Shown in pieces: positions 51,997-60,485 of a stretch of DNA of 64,000 bases (within the stretch, counting starts at the first letter, position 1; every line of letters begins with the position of its first letter). A model generated the notes under the pieces. That model was not told the origin of the DNA. It made no database searches and saw only the letters and a program-made list of their open reading frames with translations. The DNA lies in the NCBI RefSeq assembly GCF_003315485.1, contig NZ_QNSE01000005.1, positions 124,001 through 188,000 on the forward strand, written 5' to 3'. A program made the position numbers and the translations under genes. The DNA is from Marinomonas rhizomae. Its GTDB lineage: Bacteria; Pseudomonadota; Gammaproteobacteria; Pseudomonadales; Marinomonadaceae.

Positions 51997-52976
51997 CGAA
52001 TCACCCGTTTGATCATAAAGTGCGTAATTGCCAATCCAGTCAGAACGCTGCCAAACGCATAGATCAAGACACTGTTTCCCGTGGGGTCGCTTAGCAAAAA
52101 CTGAAAATCTTTGGGAGAATTGAAATACATATAGGCTAAGGATAAAGGCGCTAACATCGCCACAATCACCGCGGAGGCTCTCACTTCTGACGTTTTGGCG
52201 CGGATCTTCAGAGCCAATTCCTGACGTTCGCGTAATGTTTCAGAAAGACGCTCTAACGTATCACTCAGTCGTCCCCCGGCTTCTTGGTTAATCACCAAAA
52301 TGACCGCAAAAAATCGATATTCATTAAGAGGCACGCGGATGGCGGAATCTTGCATTGCTTGACGCAATGACAACCCTAGCGACAACCATTTATCAATGAG
52401 GGCAAGTTCTTTTGCCAAGGGACCCGGTAAGTTGTTTGCAATGAGTCCAAATGCGTTGGTTGCAGGTACGCCCGCTTTTACGACACGTACAATGGAATCA
52501 ATGGCCTGCGGTAAGTTTTGCTTAAATTCTTTTAAATGCTTCCCCATCGCATTGCGGTACAACAAAACAATAAGGGCGAAAAAGAACCCTAAGGACAACA
52601 ACACACTGGCTCCAATGGGGAATTGACTGCTTTTGCCCAAGGTAAAACCCAGCAGCAAACAAGGCGTGGCTAATAGTGTGGCTCTAGAGCGCCATTTTTC
52701 TTGCCAACCGAGCAAGGAAAAATCAAGCCAAATACGGTTGATCCAGCCACCGATAATAGGCAAATCAAACCAAAACGATTCTGCATTGTTTCGCTTAATG
52801 TTCATCGACTCTTCAACGGCAGCACGTTGGTTCATGGTTAATTGCTGCTTCAATGAAGTCAGAAAGGCTTCGCTTTGTTTCGCTTTCTTGCGACTTTGAA
52901 CGCCTAAATAGACCAGTAAAAATGCACCGAGAATTAAGCTGAAAATTACAACGGGAAGCAGGTTAAATGCGCTCAT
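51993..52976 (-). CDS. tadB: Tad inner-membrane platform protein TadB
   Basis: Second T2SF-domain platform protein, 327 residues. Helices lie at the N-terminus (LLPVVIFSLILGAFLLVYLG), middle and C-terminus. The T2SF block is KQNLPQAIDSIVRVVKAGVP, with EYRFFAVILVINQEAGGRLS further on. It directly abuts tadA and overlaps tadC. It is paralogous to TadC and the two are thought to work as a pair. Confidence 0.93.
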   Translation of the reverse strand: MSAFNLLPVVIFSLILGAFLLVYLGVQSRKKAKQSEAFLTSLKQQLTMNQRAAVEESMNIKRNNAESFWFDLPIIGGWINRIWLDFSLLGWQEKWRSRATLLATPCLLLGFTLGKSSQFPIGASVLLSLGFFFALIVLLYRNAMGKHLKEFKQNLPQAIDSIVRVVKAGVPATNAFGLIANNLPGPLAKELALIDKWLSLGLSLRQAMQDSAIRVPLNEYRFFAVILVINQEAGGRLSDTLERLSETLRERQELALKIRAKTSEVRASAVIVAMLAPLSLAYMYFNSPKDFQFLLSDPTGNSVLIYAFGSVLTGLAITHFMIKRVIR

Positions 52977-54344
52977 TTACTCAACGTCCTGAAAATAATG
53001 AGAATGAGTGGCATAGAACGCGGGCCGTTGACCTGAGGATACAAATTCCCCGACAATTTTACCCAACGAATCAACGCTGTCAGTTCGAAAGCCGAATATT
53101 TCTTGAGTTTGAATGACATCGTCTTCCATACCACACACTTCTGTCACAGAAACAATTCGACGAGAGCCATCTCGCATTCTTTCAACTTGTACGACCAAAT
53201 CGACCGCACTCGCGATTTGTCGTCGTATGGCCTCTTGCGGCAACTGCATTCCCGCCATCATCACCATATTTTCAAGCCGCATAATGGCGTCTCGTGGGGT
53301 GTTTGCATGTACCGTACAAAGCGAGCCGTCATGTCCAGTGTTCATGGCTTGTAGCATGTCAAAACTTTCGCCACCTCGAACCTCACCCAAAATAATACGA
53401 TCTGGTCGCATCCGTAACGCATTTCGCACTAAATCGCGTTGATCAACTTTCCCGGTTCCTTCCGCGCTGACAGGGCGAGTTTCTAAGCGCACCACGTGAA
53501 TTTGTTGCAATTGAAGTTCGGCAGCATCTTCAATCGTGATGATTCGATCATCACCGCTGATCTCTTGAGATAAGGCGTTAAGAAGCGTTGTTTTACCTGC
53601 GCCCGTTCCGCCAGAAACAATGATGTTTAATTTACCCTGCATCGCTCTGCGCAGCACTGTCACCATACCAGTAGATAGGGCGTTTCCGCTTTCTAACACT
53701 TCTAATGACATGTTGCGGCGCATGAATTTCCGTATCGAAATTGATGTGCCATCAATCGCAAGAGGGTGCGTGATTATATTGACTCGACTGCCGTCCGCCA
53801 GACGCGCATCCACCATGGGTTGAGTTTCATCGATACGGCGGCCAACGGCTGCGGCAATCCGTTGCGCAATGTTCAATACATGCTCTTCGTCAATAAATCG
53901 GATGGTCGATAACTCAAGCTTTCCGTAGCGTTCAATAAACACTTGCCCAGCACCGTTTACCAAAATATCGTTCACGGAATCATCGGACAATAAAGGTTCA
54001 ATTGGACCTATTCCAATCATTTCATGAAACATTTCACGGCAAATGGTTTGCTCATCATCGAGTGATAACTGCAATCTGTTGTGGTCACAGATGCCTCGAA
54101 TGATCGATTCAATTTGTTGATTCAGTTGCTCGTGGCTTAGAGTGGCCGCTTTAATGGGGTCAATTTGCTCGTAGAGTTTCTGGCGAATCAAACGTTTATT
54201 CTTATAGTTTAAGTCGCTGGACTCATCTGCCATTTTAGACCGTGAAATTGGCTGATCATGCGGCTTGTCTGTGCTCCCCGATGGAGAGTGTTCGGGCGCT
54301 TTCTTTACCGTTTGCTTTTCTTTTAAAGCCGACTTAATGATCAC
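52977..54344 (-). CDS. tadA: Tad secretion ATPase TadA (CpaF)
   Basis: Hexameric traffic ATPase of the CpaF family powering Flp pilus assembly and retraction. The C-terminal domain has the Walker A GGTGAGKTTLLNAL, the Asp box DRIITIEDAAELQL, Walker B RPDRIILGEVRGGES and the His box MNTGHDGSLCTVHANT. An N-terminal charged tail of about 45 residues is probably disordered. It overlaps tadZ by 4 nt. At 455 residues it has normal length, and every catalytic motif is intact. Confidence 0.96.
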   Translation of the reverse strand: MIIKSALKEKQTVKKAPEHSPSGSTDKPHDQPISRSKMADESSDLNYKNKRLIRQKLYEQIDPIKAATLSHEQLNQQIESIIRGICDHNRLQLSLDDEQTICREMFHEMIGIGPIEPLLSDDSVNDILVNGAGQVFIERYGKLELSTIRFIDEEHVLNIAQRIAAAVGRRIDETQPMVDARLADGSRVNIITHPLAIDGTSISIRKFMRRNMSLEVLESGNALSTGMVTVLRRAMQGKLNIIVSGGTGAGKTTLLNALSQEISGDDRIITIEDAAELQLQQIHVVRLETRPVSAEGTGKVDQRDLVRNALRMRPDRIILGEVRGGESFDMLQAMNTGHDGSLCTVHANTPRDAIMRLENMVMMAGMQLPQEAIRRQIASAVDLVVQVERMRDGSRRIVSVTEVCGMEDDVIQTQEIFGFRTDSVDSLGKIVGEFVSSGQRPAFYATHSHYFQDVE

Positions 54345-55585
54345 AATCGTGCTCCTTTCAGGCGCAGCTTCTTGCTTGTGTTATTTGGTCGAAGTTTACT
54401 CAAAAAAGACGCCATAAAAGGAAGCGAAGAGGAGAGTTCTTGAGGTTCTTTCCCACATGCCAGATCCGTAAGGTGCAGCAAATGTCGTGTTAATTCAGGG
54501 AACGCGTCAAATGACAATTTACCTTGCAGTAGACTTTTACTTAAGCCGCCCCCCACAAAGGGCAGTTGCATGTCGATTTTTCGTCCCACAAATTCTTCAA
54601 AAGCGGTTTGAGTAATCACATCGACATTCTGTTGGCGACAGGTATTGCGCACTAATAAAATGCGCTGACCGTTTGACTCATCTCCGATTTCGTTGAGTAA
54701 TCTCAGGGTATTTCTCGCATCGGCCACGGTCAGATCAACCAAGATAATGCGGGCTTGGCTGTGCTTTAAGACTTCTAATGATCCATAGGGTTGAGAAGAA
54801 GGTAAATCCCAAATCACTTGATTAAATATACGGCACAGCCCCGCCCCTAACAGCAACAGCTGATCGGTATCGTCGATGTCTTTTGCTTGATAGTTTGGTT
54901 GTTGTGCCAGTAGGCTCAAGCGACCGTCAATTTCTGTCATAGAGCGTTCTAGCAAACGCGAATCGATCCTGTCGGTCTGTAATACGCTGTCTAAGCCAGA
55001 CTCGCCTTGCGCCCCTAGCATCAGATCAAGACAGCCATTTTTACGGTCAAAATCGACTAAAGCTGATTTAAAGTAGTGTTGATTTGAAAGCAATCTTCCC
55101 AATGCGTAGGCAACGAGTGATGTGCCGATTCCACCTGAAGACCCTGTGACAGAAATAGTGCGACCTGTGCCGAACGATTCACTTTCGTCGCCTCTGCGTG
55201 CCTTCTGGATCATTTTGGCCATCATGTCTAAAGGAGCGGGTTTCACCAAGTAATCAAACACCCCAATGGAGAGCAATGCGCGATATTGATCAATGCTCTG
55301 ATCTGACCCCACGACAATCAGTTTGCTGGTGGGACTTGTTCGCTCGATCAGTTCGGCCACGGCGAGCAAAGGCGTGTTCACTTTATCGATATCCGCAAAA
55401 ATAAGATGAGGAATGGCGTTGTGCTTACACCACTCATTAGCCGCTGAAATACCGCCAGAATGCACCACATCACTGGCGTACCCCAGCCTCACCAAACGAT
55501 CACAGACGGCCGCTTTTTCTTCTTTTTGCGCAGTAAAATAGACGATTGAAGCCGCTTTCTCAGTTTGCATGTTTATATCACTCAT
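54341..55585 (-). CDS. tadZ: Tad localisation protein TadZ/CpaE
   Basis: MinD/ParA-superfamily protein of 414 residues that positions the Tad machine at the pole. The N-terminal 130 residues form a receiver-like domain (LIVVGSDQSIDQYRALLSIG, then VFDYLVKPAPLDMM). An ATPase-like domain follows, whose P-loop reads GSSGGIGTSLVAYALGRLL. The usual Walker A' lysines (KGGxGKT) are replaced by Ser and Thr, so ATP hydrolysis is doubtful, as reported for some TadZ/CpaE proteins. It sits between cpaD and tadA. Confidence 0.9.
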   Translation of the reverse strand: MSDINMQTEKAASIVYFTAQKEEKAAVCDRLVRLGYASDVVHSGGISAANEWCKHNAIPHLIFADIDKVNTPLLAVAELIERTSPTSKLIVVGSDQSIDQYRALLSIGVFDYLVKPAPLDMMAKMIQKARRGDESESFGTGRTISVTGSSGGIGTSLVAYALGRLLSNQHYFKSALVDFDRKNGCLDLMLGAQGESGLDSVLQTDRIDSRLLERSMTEIDGRLSLLAQQPNYQAKDIDDTDQLLLLGAGLCRIFNQVIWDLPSSQPYGSLEVLKHSQARIILVDLTVADARNTLRLLNEIGDESNGQRILLVRNTCRQQNVDVITQTAFEEFVGRKIDMQLPFVGGGLSKSLLQGKLSFDAFPELTRHLLHLTDLACGKEPQELSSSLPFMASFLSKLRPNNTSKKLRLKGARL

Positions 55586-55600
55586 CTTGCATCTCCAAGC

Positions 55601-56275
55601 TTAGTCTTCGTTGAAATCGATATCTAAAAGCGGTGTCACGTCAGATTCGTGATAACGTGTCATCGCTTCAACAGCATGAACACCATCAGCATCATCCAGT
55701 ATCCTGCCACGAATGAGATCACGAGGGTCGGAAACCATCTGCGCAATATTGGCACGATTGGCACACCCCAGTGTTCCAATTGACTCATATGAATGTACTG
55801 ACCAAGCTTGTGAATCCTCAATGCTGCAATCCTTTGTCACTACCACCATGGCTTCAGAGGTGAGCGACAGATCCCACTTGTCTTGTTTATCGTTTTCTAA
55901 ATCAGGCTCGGTGGTCGTGGCTTGGTATTGAATGGGCAAAATCTTGAGCTTGCTTTCCTGAACACCCAGCGACAACAACGAATCTTTTAAATGCGAAGCG
56001 AATACATTGCCTTTGTCCGTATAAGGCTGGAGCCTAATGACTTGGCTGGATAAACGCCCTTGGTTTCGTAACAAAGCATTCACACCATCAAGAGCAGACT
56101 TTTTTAAACTCCCGTTTTCTTGTAACTGCAATGAAATAGACGAAACCGTTGGCTTTACGACAAACGCTGGAGTGCCTTTTTCCGCTTCAGAAGAACCATT
56201 TCGTAGACGATGAACGGTGTGATCACAGCCACTTAAAAAAAGTAAAAACACAATACTTATGGAAAAAATACGCAT
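55601..56275 (-). CDS. cpaD: Tad lipoprotein CpaD-like (RcpB position)
   Basis: Lipoprotein of 224 residues, with signal peptide and lipobox (ISIVFLLFLSGCDHTV). The C-terminal half carries the CpaD signature (LGCANRANIAQMVSDPRDLI then RGRI), preceded by a CSIEDSQAWSVHSYESIG stretch with a second Cys. In Caulobacter CpaD is an outer-membrane/periplasmic component of the pilus secretin. It lies 16 nt after the secretin gene, as expected for the operon order. Confidence 0.87.
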   Translation of the reverse strand: MRIFSISIVFLLFLSGCDHTVHRLRNGSSEAEKGTPAFVVKPTVSSISLQLQENGSLKKSALDGVNALLRNQGRLSSQVIRLQPYTDKGNVFASHLKDSLLSLGVQESKLKILPIQYQATTTEPDLENDKQDKWDLSLTSEAMVVVTKDCSIEDSQAWSVHSYESIGTLGCANRANIAQMVSDPRDLIRGRILDDADGVHAVEAMTRYHESDVTPLLDIDFNED

Positions 56276-56291
56276 ACTAGAACCCTCTTGA

Positions 56292-57680
56292 TCAATATAA
56301 ATAACCGGCCGATGCTAAAGGCGGTAAATGCGCGTCAATCGTGCTGATGCCTTGTGCCGGGGATTGAAGATTGTTGGCTGACGTAGGTTCGACAATATAC
56401 GCCGTTGCAATAATGACCAGCTCCGTTTCTTCCTTTTGATTTATTTCCGTTTCAAACATGCGTCCTAGTACGGGAATACTGCGTAAGCCAGGGACGCCGC
56501 TTACCGTTTGACTGACACTGCTTCGAAGCATCCCGGCCAGCGCAAAACTTTGACCACTGGCAAGCTCAACGGTGGTATTCGCCCGTCGAACTTTAAAGGC
56601 TGGAATTGTTGTGTCATTAAGCACAACGGATCCATCATCCGATAGGTCACTGACTTCAGGGGCAATGTGCAAACTGATTCGATTGGGCGATAGGAGTGTT
56701 GGCGTCATGCGCATAATGACCCCATATTGTTTATATTCAATGGTTACGCTGTTGTTTGTCTGAATCACGATAGGCACTTCTCCGCCCACCGCAAATCCCG
56801 CTGTTTCACCCGACATGGCGGTCAAGTTAGGCTCTGCTAAAATACTCGCCATACCATCACTAGACAGCGCTGAAAGTACGCCACCCACGTCGCCTATGGT
56901 GCCGCCCAATACCCCATTGGTGATACCACTTCCATCGAAGACACCCGTTGAGGCATCGAATAAGCTACTGCCGTTACGGATAAAACCTGTGTTGTTGTCA
57001 AACAATGTATCCCAACTAAACCCTAAGCTGTGACTTAGGCTACGAGACACTTCAACGATTCGAACGCTGATGTTCACTTGCGAGGACAAGGCAACTTTAA
57101 GCTGATTAACAATTCGTAGACTTTGGTTACTCTGACCGCCCCGACCGTTTGCTGATGAGCTGGCTCCTAGATACGACTCCACACTGCTAATGACTTGTTT
57201 GGCTTGCTGCGGAGTTTGAACGGTTCCTCGAACAATTAATCCTTTATCTGTTGCTGGACCGACCTGAACTTCTGTTCCGGGAACCTCTTTTGCTACCTGA
57301 CGGGTTAATCCCTCTAGGTCATAACCTGATGTTAACGTCACCGCAATAATCACATCGTTGCTTTCATCTAATGCATATAAGGTTGTGTCCCCCGGTGCTT
57401 TGGCAAACACGAAAACATTATCCGGTGAAGGCATTTGGAAGCTGGCCACTTGTGGATTGGCGATCAATACCTTTGACGCGGCTTTTGGCAAATTAAGCAA
57501 TGTGCCTTGGTTTACGTGCAGCTTAACTTGACCACTGACAGCAACTTCTTCGAATCGAGACTCGGCGATACGACTATTGTTATCAGCGGGTTGATCCACA
57601 TCATAGGTGGCAAAAGCGAGCGTTGACTGAACGCTGCAAACGGCAAACAATGTTAAAAAATAGTATTTGGAAAACATCAA
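56292..57680 (-). CDS. rcpA: Tad secretin RcpA/CpaC
   Basis: Outer-membrane secretin of 462 residues through which the Flp pilus emerges. A signal peptide is at the N-terminus. An N-terminal pilus/BON-like domain follows (GQVKLHVNQGTLLNLPKAAS), and a ring-building domain runs to about 190. The C-terminal secretin core includes MASILAEPNLTAMSGETAGF then VGGEVPI, GVIMRMTPTLL and SVSQTVSGVPGLRSIPVLGR. It follows the cpaB-like gene by 44 nt. Confidence 0.94.
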   Translation of the reverse strand: MMFSKYYFLTLFAVCSVQSTLAFATYDVDQPADNNSRIAESRFEEVAVSGQVKLHVNQGTLLNLPKAASKVLIANPQVASFQMPSPDNVFVFAKAPGDTTLYALDESNDVIIAVTLTSGYDLEGLTRQVAKEVPGTEVQVGPATDKGLIVRGTVQTPQQAKQVISSVESYLGASSSANGRGGQSNQSLRIVNQLKVALSSQVNISVRIVEVSRSLSHSLGFSWDTLFDNNTGFIRNGSSLFDASTGVFDGSGITNGVLGGTIGDVGGVLSALSSDGMASILAEPNLTAMSGETAGFAVGGEVPIVIQTNNSVTIEYKQYGVIMRMTPTLLSPNRISLHIAPEVSDLSDDGSVVLNDTTIPAFKVRRANTTVELASGQSFALAGMLRSSVSQTVSGVPGLRSIPVLGRMFETEINQKEETELVIIATAYIVEPTSANNLQSPAQGISTIDAHLPPLASAGYLY

Positions 57681-57724
57681 AAAAATTCCATTGTAAAATT
57701 AACTAAGCGGTTCATGAGCCGCAC

Positions 57725-58672
57725 TTAATTCATGAACTCTGCGGTATCTTGCTCTTCTCCTCGGAACATCAACACAGAGGTCATATCGTCGTCTTCCATT
57801 GGTTTGAAGCTGTCATAAATGTCAGTCACTTGCCCTAACGTGGTGACTTCACTTTGAGATTCTTTTGAATCTTTTTCAGGGGAGGTAGACAAGGCAAGGC
57901 CTTGACCTTGAACGCTTCTTAGCGCTAATTGCAATATCCCGACTTCGCGCGCAACGGTGAGCCGCTCAACGTCTTTGGGAAGCACTTCTAACGTGACGGT
58001 TTCGTAGGATTTACGCTTGTTTGAATCGGTTTTCTTCTCTTTCTTTGATTCGACTTTCTGTACTTTTTCTCGAAAGGCGTCCAGTGTGCCGTTCAGCGAT
58101 AAGACACGGACATTTCGCAACAAGGTTTGCGAGGCCAATTTAGGAAGCTTAATAGTCGCGAGTGGATTGTTATCAGCCCCTTGCTCATAATCTCTTTTTA
58201 AACTCAAAATCACATCGACACGATCGCCACCTGAGATTAACCCTGCATTACTCGTTACTACATCAGCTGGTATCGCCACCGCTCTCATTCCCGGCTTTAA
58301 TACTGATGCAATGAATCCAGGCTCACCCGGAGATACCAGCAAGTCGCTTTCTAATTCTGTTCCGGCTGGAATCGGTTGCGTTACGGTCGCGCCGTACAAT
58401 TGGCTTTTTTCATCCAATCCTTTTAGGAAAAAAGCATCTTCTGGATACTGCTTGTCTGCAGCTCGCCACTCGATGGACGTTGCGTTCATAAAGTCCCCCG
58501 GCCTTAACGTATTTGACGCCACCAAAACCGCTCGATAATTGGGCTTTTTCGGCACAACTTTAGCCACCTTTTTTGGTGACGGCTCTGAAGTTAGAAGAGC
58601 GCTACTAAGAAGCGCTCCGCCCAATGCGAAAATCAGTGCACCAGACACAAAAAAAACAGATGAAGCTTTCAT
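57725..58672 (-). CDS. rcpC: Tad periplasmic protein RcpC/CpaB
   Basis: Flp pilus assembly protein of 315 residues. An N-terminal membrane anchor (SSVFFVSGALIFALGGALLS) is followed by a SAF domain (YRAVLVASNTLRPGDFMNAT) and the RcpC region (PGMRAVAIPADVVTSNAGLI then SGGDRVDVIL). It has a role in secretin function and pilus stability. A lysine-rich insert near residue 210 (KVESKKEKKTDSNKRKSYET) is likely a flexible loop. Confidence 0.93.
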   Translation of the reverse strand: MKASSVFFVSGALIFALGGALLSSALLTSEPSPKKVAKVVPKKPNYRAVLVASNTLRPGDFMNATSIEWRAADKQYPEDAFFLKGLDEKSQLYGATVTQPIPAGTELESDLLVSPGEPGFIASVLKPGMRAVAIPADVVTSNAGLISGGDRVDVILSLKRDYEQGADNNPLATIKLPKLASQTLLRNVRVLSLNGTLDAFREKVQKVESKKEKKTDSNKRKSYETVTLEVLPKDVERLTVAREVGILQLALRSVQGQGLALSTSPEKDSKESQSEVTTLGQVTDIYDSFKPMEDDDMTSVLMFRGEEQDTAEFMN

Positions 58673-58690
58673 TTAACATTCACTCTTGTG

Positions 58691-59239
58691 TTAACGAAAT
58701 AAAGGGCTTATGAGCACATAAAAATAGCCAACCGATATGGCCAGTCCATAGGGCAGTCCTTTCACCCCTTCACGGGAGAACGCAATAGGAGCCGGAATTC
58801 TTAAACCTGGATATCGTTCTGAAAGCTGCAATATGGCTTTCGCGCCAGCAAGCTCGATGAGCGAAATAAACGGCAAAAACAAGGCCAGCACGCCGCCCGC
58901 TAACGCCGTCACTACTAAAAACATCAGCTGCTGCTCAACGCCTACCCATAAGCATAAAATTGACATCAACTTAACGTCTCCTGCACCCATTTGACCGACC
59001 AAGAATAAGCAGAACCCCACCAGTAAAACGCCGACAGCCCCCAAACTCGTATAACCAAAATCCACTAATAGCGCAGATCTATTTTCGTCTGATATGATCA
59101 AAGATAGGGCGGCAGAAACCAGCCAAAGCACCAACAGCATCAACACCAAACGATTGTGTATACGTCGGTAAAATAGATCCGTCACAATGACCCACAAAGA
59201 GGCAAACGTCAGGATGACTGGCATGGCGAAATCAAACAT
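58691..59239 (-). CDS. tadV: Tad prepilin peptidase TadV/CpaA
   Basis: Integral-membrane aspartic prepilin peptidase of the A24A family, with about six helices, that cleaves the Flp leader. Catalytic aspartates are expected in VTDLFYRRIHNRLV (D of TD) and MGAGDVKLMSILC (GAGD motif). ATG 59239 is used; the alternative TTG 59251 has no better ribosome site. It lies 16 nt after flp. At about 182 residues it is the short form lacking the methylase domain, as usual for TadV. Confidence 0.9.
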   Translation of the reverse strand: MFDFAMPVILTFASLWVIVTDLFYRRIHNRLVLMLLVLWLVSAALSLIISDENRSALLVDFGYTSLGAVGVLLVGFCLFLVGQMGAGDVKLMSILCLWVGVEQQLMFLVVTALAGGVLALFLPFISLIELAGAKAILQLSERYPGLRIPAPIAFSREGVKGLPYGLAISVGYFYVLISPLFR

Positions 59240-59255
59240 GAAGGGTGTCAATTGC

Positions 59256-59453
59256 CTATTCTGTGCCAGGGTTGTTGGTGTTTGTAATCTGATCGGCGAT
59301 CGAAGAAAAACGATCTTTTAGTGCCGTTACAAATACGCCGTCTGAACCAAATATGACACCGATGGCAGCCGCCATCGCCGCAGCAAGAATGCCGTACTCA
59401 ATCGCTGTTACGCCGCGCTCGTCAGACAAAAAACGTTTTATGCTTGATTTCAT
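59256..59453 (-). CDS. flp: Flp-family major pilin
   Basis: Prepilin of 65 residues. A short basic leader (MKSSIKRFLSDERG) is cleaved after the Gly before VTAIEYGILAAAMAAAIGVI; the Glu at mature position 5 and the adjacent Tyr are the Flp signature. A polar tail ending NTNNPGTE is exposed. GAGG lies 5 nt before the ATG. It heads the whole tad operon, which reads leftward without a break to tadF. Confidence 0.95.
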   Translation of the reverse strand: MKSSIKRFLSDERGVTAIEYGILAAAMAAAIGVIFGSDGVFVTALKDRFSSIADQITNTNNPGTE

Positions 59454-59816
59454 CTCTTCCTCTCAATATCACAATAGTGGTTGTTCCTGAATCGAGACAT
59501 ATTAAGATTGATTCTCATTGGCGATACAATAGGCAAAGCATTAAGAATGCTTAATGAATAGAAGCTGGTTCTCTTTAGGTTGCCATTGGTAGGATGTGAG
59601 CATCAATTAATATGACTGAAGCCGAAATGAAATTAAGCACTTAAATTAATCAATATCTATCGATTACAAAGAGTTGAAATAAGTATTTGCAGTATTAGAC
59701 AAAACGGCTTGTAAAGTTACGTTAAAATATTTATTGATAATAGTTATCATTATACTTTAAAATCTTCTGAATTGTTTTCTAATTCTATAAACTCAAACCC
59801 TACTGAGATAAATACT
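59454..59816. other. divergent flp / two-component promoter region
   Basis: 363-nt AT-rich spacer between the tad operon (minus) and the response regulator gene (plus). It contains a Fur box near the plus-strand gene (59735-59749). No ORF or RNA gene is seen in the rest. The tad promoter must lie here, but I could not fix its elements by eye. Confidence 0.5.
59735..59749. promoter_or_regulatory. Fur box upstream of response regulator
   Basis: TGATAAT-A-GTTATCA matches the 7-1-7 Fur consensus at 13 of 14 specified bases and is extended by TTAT. It sits 67 nt before the response-regulator ATG, which suggests iron-repressed expression of the two-component system. Confidence 0.78.
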
Positions 59817-60482
59817 ATGCGTATTCTGATTGTTGAAGATGATGTCTCTGTCAGTCATTGGATTAGCAGCAAACTGCATGCTTCAGGGCACACATGTAAA
59901 TTAGTCGATAATGGAGAAGATGCCCTTAAGCTCATTAAAGAAGAAGTGTTTGATGTCATCTTGCTTGATCGTATCATCCCAAAAATCGATGGCATTCAAC
60001 TGCTGGGCTTGTTGGCAAAGGAGTCTCATCCACCGGTTTTAATCTTATCCGCGAATGATCAGACCTCAGATCGTATTGAAGGTCTGAGAGCCGGAGCGGA
60101 TGACTACCTAGGTAAGCCATTTGATTTTGCTGAATTACTTCTTCGTTTGGAAAGACTTTACTGCCGTACAAAACAAGTTGCATCTAGTAACTTTATAAAA
60201 ATCAAAGACATGATCATTAATCTAGAGCTTCATGAAGTGACTCGCGACGGCCATCGAGTAGACCTCACCAACAAGGAATTCAAACTGCTTTATGTATTGG
60301 CTGAGCATCCAGGTCAGACAGTGACACGCAGTATGTTGCTTGAAAAAGCATGGGGCTACCACTTTGATCCACAGACCAATGTGCTGGATGTTCACTTGTC
60401 AAAACTTAGAAACAAATTAGATGGCGGCTCAAAAAATCCCATCATCCGAACCATTCGATCCGTCGGGTATGTATTAGGGTAA
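59817..60482 (+). CDS. OmpR-family response regulator
   Basis: Two-component regulator with a receiver domain (residues 1-115; acidic pocket EDD near the N-terminus, phospho-Asp in DVILLDRIIPKIDG, Lys in DYLGKPFDFAEL) and a winged-helix DNA-binding domain (HEVTRDGHRVDLTNKEFKLL, then YVLAEHPGQTVTRSMLLEK). ATG 59817 is the family start (MRILIVEDD), although the frame opens 45 nt earlier. It is 221 residues. It is coupled to the kinase by a 3-nt gap, and the Fur box upstream links it to iron. PmrA/BasR-like regulators are one comparison. Confidence 0.93.
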   Translation: MRILIVEDDVSVSHWISSKLHASGHTCKLVDNGEDALKLIKEEVFDVILLDRIIPKIDGIQLLGLLAKESHPPVLILSANDQTSDRIEGLRAGADDYLGKPFDFAELLLRLERLYCRTKQVASSNFIKIKDMIINLELHEVTRDGHRVDLTNKEFKLLYVLAEHPGQTVTRSMLLEKAWGYHFDPQTNVLDVHLSKLRNKLDGGSKNPIIRTIRSVGYVLG

Positions 60483-60485
60483 ACT

